In this document: piece by piece, positions 5,795 through 5,845 of the stretch
Position numbering within the stretch: the stretch's first letter is position 1
Layout of the letters: the number at the start of each line of letters is the position of its first letter
Assembly (NCBI GenBank): GCA_964348115.1
Contig: CAYGBY010000216.1
Location: forward strand, 1-5,845
Direction: 5' to 3'
From: Azophilus sp964348115
Lineage (GTDB): Bacteria; Pseudomonadota; Gammaproteobacteria; Pseudomonadales; Azotimanducaceae
Length of the DNA: 5,845 nucleotides
Position numbers and translations under genes: made by a program
The notes under the pieces: model-generated
What the model was told of the DNA's origin: nothing
The model's database searches: none
What the model saw: only the letters and a program-made list of their open reading frames with translations

Positions 5795-5845
5795 TGTTGT
5801 GTCCCGGAAATAACTGAACAAAGTCGTTCGATTTTGGCGAGGATC
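5791..5845 (-). CDS. IS630-type transposase, C-terminal 17 residues (partial, runs off the window)
   Basis: On the minus strand one frame is open from the window edge to a TAG at 5793-5791 and reads ILAKIERLCSVISGTQH. I recognise this as resembling the C-terminus of many IS630-family transposases, where an ILxKIxRLC segment is followed by ISGT-x-H and stop; this is from memory, not a search. The rest of the DDE transposase would lie to the right of the window. The stop codon sits in CTAG, whose TA is the known target of IS630, so the coding region appears to run to the very tip of the element. The fragment is short, so confidence is moderate. Confidence 0.55.
   Translation of the reverse strand, partial: ILAKIERLCSVISGTQH
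5791..5845. mobile_element. Terminus of an IS630-like insertion sequence (copy B), continuing beyond the window
   Basis: Starts at CTAG with tip sequence TGTTGTGTCCCGGAAATAA, related to the relic at 5050-5100. It encodes a transposase-like tail on the minus strand. The left boundary is inferred to be the TA at 5792-5793; the other end and its inverted repeat are not in the window. No terminator for the GST gene is seen before it, so GST transcription may read into the element against its transposase gene. Confidence 0.5.

Noticed and set aside
1..5845. CRISPR array, tRNA, rRNA, phage or defence system
   Set aside because: No regularly spaced repeats, cloverleaf sequences or defence-type genes are present; the window is metabolic apart from the IS ends.

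Overview
The window is GC-rich (low-to-mid 60s percent G+C by eye) and codes densely, with Shine-Dalgarno-led genes. The gene families point to a member of the Pseudomonadota (Proteobacteria). The sequence alone does not fix the genus.

Layout. Positions 1-4904 hold a tightly packed operon read on the minus strand. In transcription order it contains: a biotin-dependent acyl-CoA carboxylase beta (carboxyltransferase) subunit, 4904-3273; the matching alpha subunit (biotin carboxylase plus biotin carrier), 3285-1270, overlapping the beta gene by 13 nt; a crotonase-family enoyl-CoA hydratase, 1235-411; and the N-terminal 134 residues of an AtuA-family (DUF1446) protein, 404 to the window edge. A non-coding gap of about 250 bp (4905-5155) holds an AT-rich patch, a perfect GCAAT-C-ATTGC palindrome and a 51-bp relic of an insertion-sequence end. 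A divergent plus-strand glutathione S-transferase gene follows (5156-5794). Its stop codon coincides with the edge of an IS630-type element, whose transposase C-terminus runs off the right end of the window on the minus strand.

How the genes fit together. A two-subunit acyl-CoA carboxylase followed by a hydratase is the logic of the leucine/isovalerate (Liu) and acyclic terpene (Atu) pathways. There a 3-methyl-2-enoyl-CoA is carboxylated on its methyl group by 3-methylcrotonyl-CoA or geranyl-CoA carboxylase, and the glutaconyl-CoA-type product is then hydrated. The AtuA-family gene leans the reading towards Atu-like chemistry. However, the beta subunit departs from what I remember of both families around its acyl pocket, so the substrate remains open. 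The GST looks like an independent neighbour, possibly bounded on both sides by IS630-type ends.

Most noteworthy: the unassigned substrate of the carboxylase operon, the two same-orientation CTAG-led IS630-like ends flanking the GST, the shared CTAG that forms both the GST stop and the transposase stop, and a candidate operator in the divergent gap.
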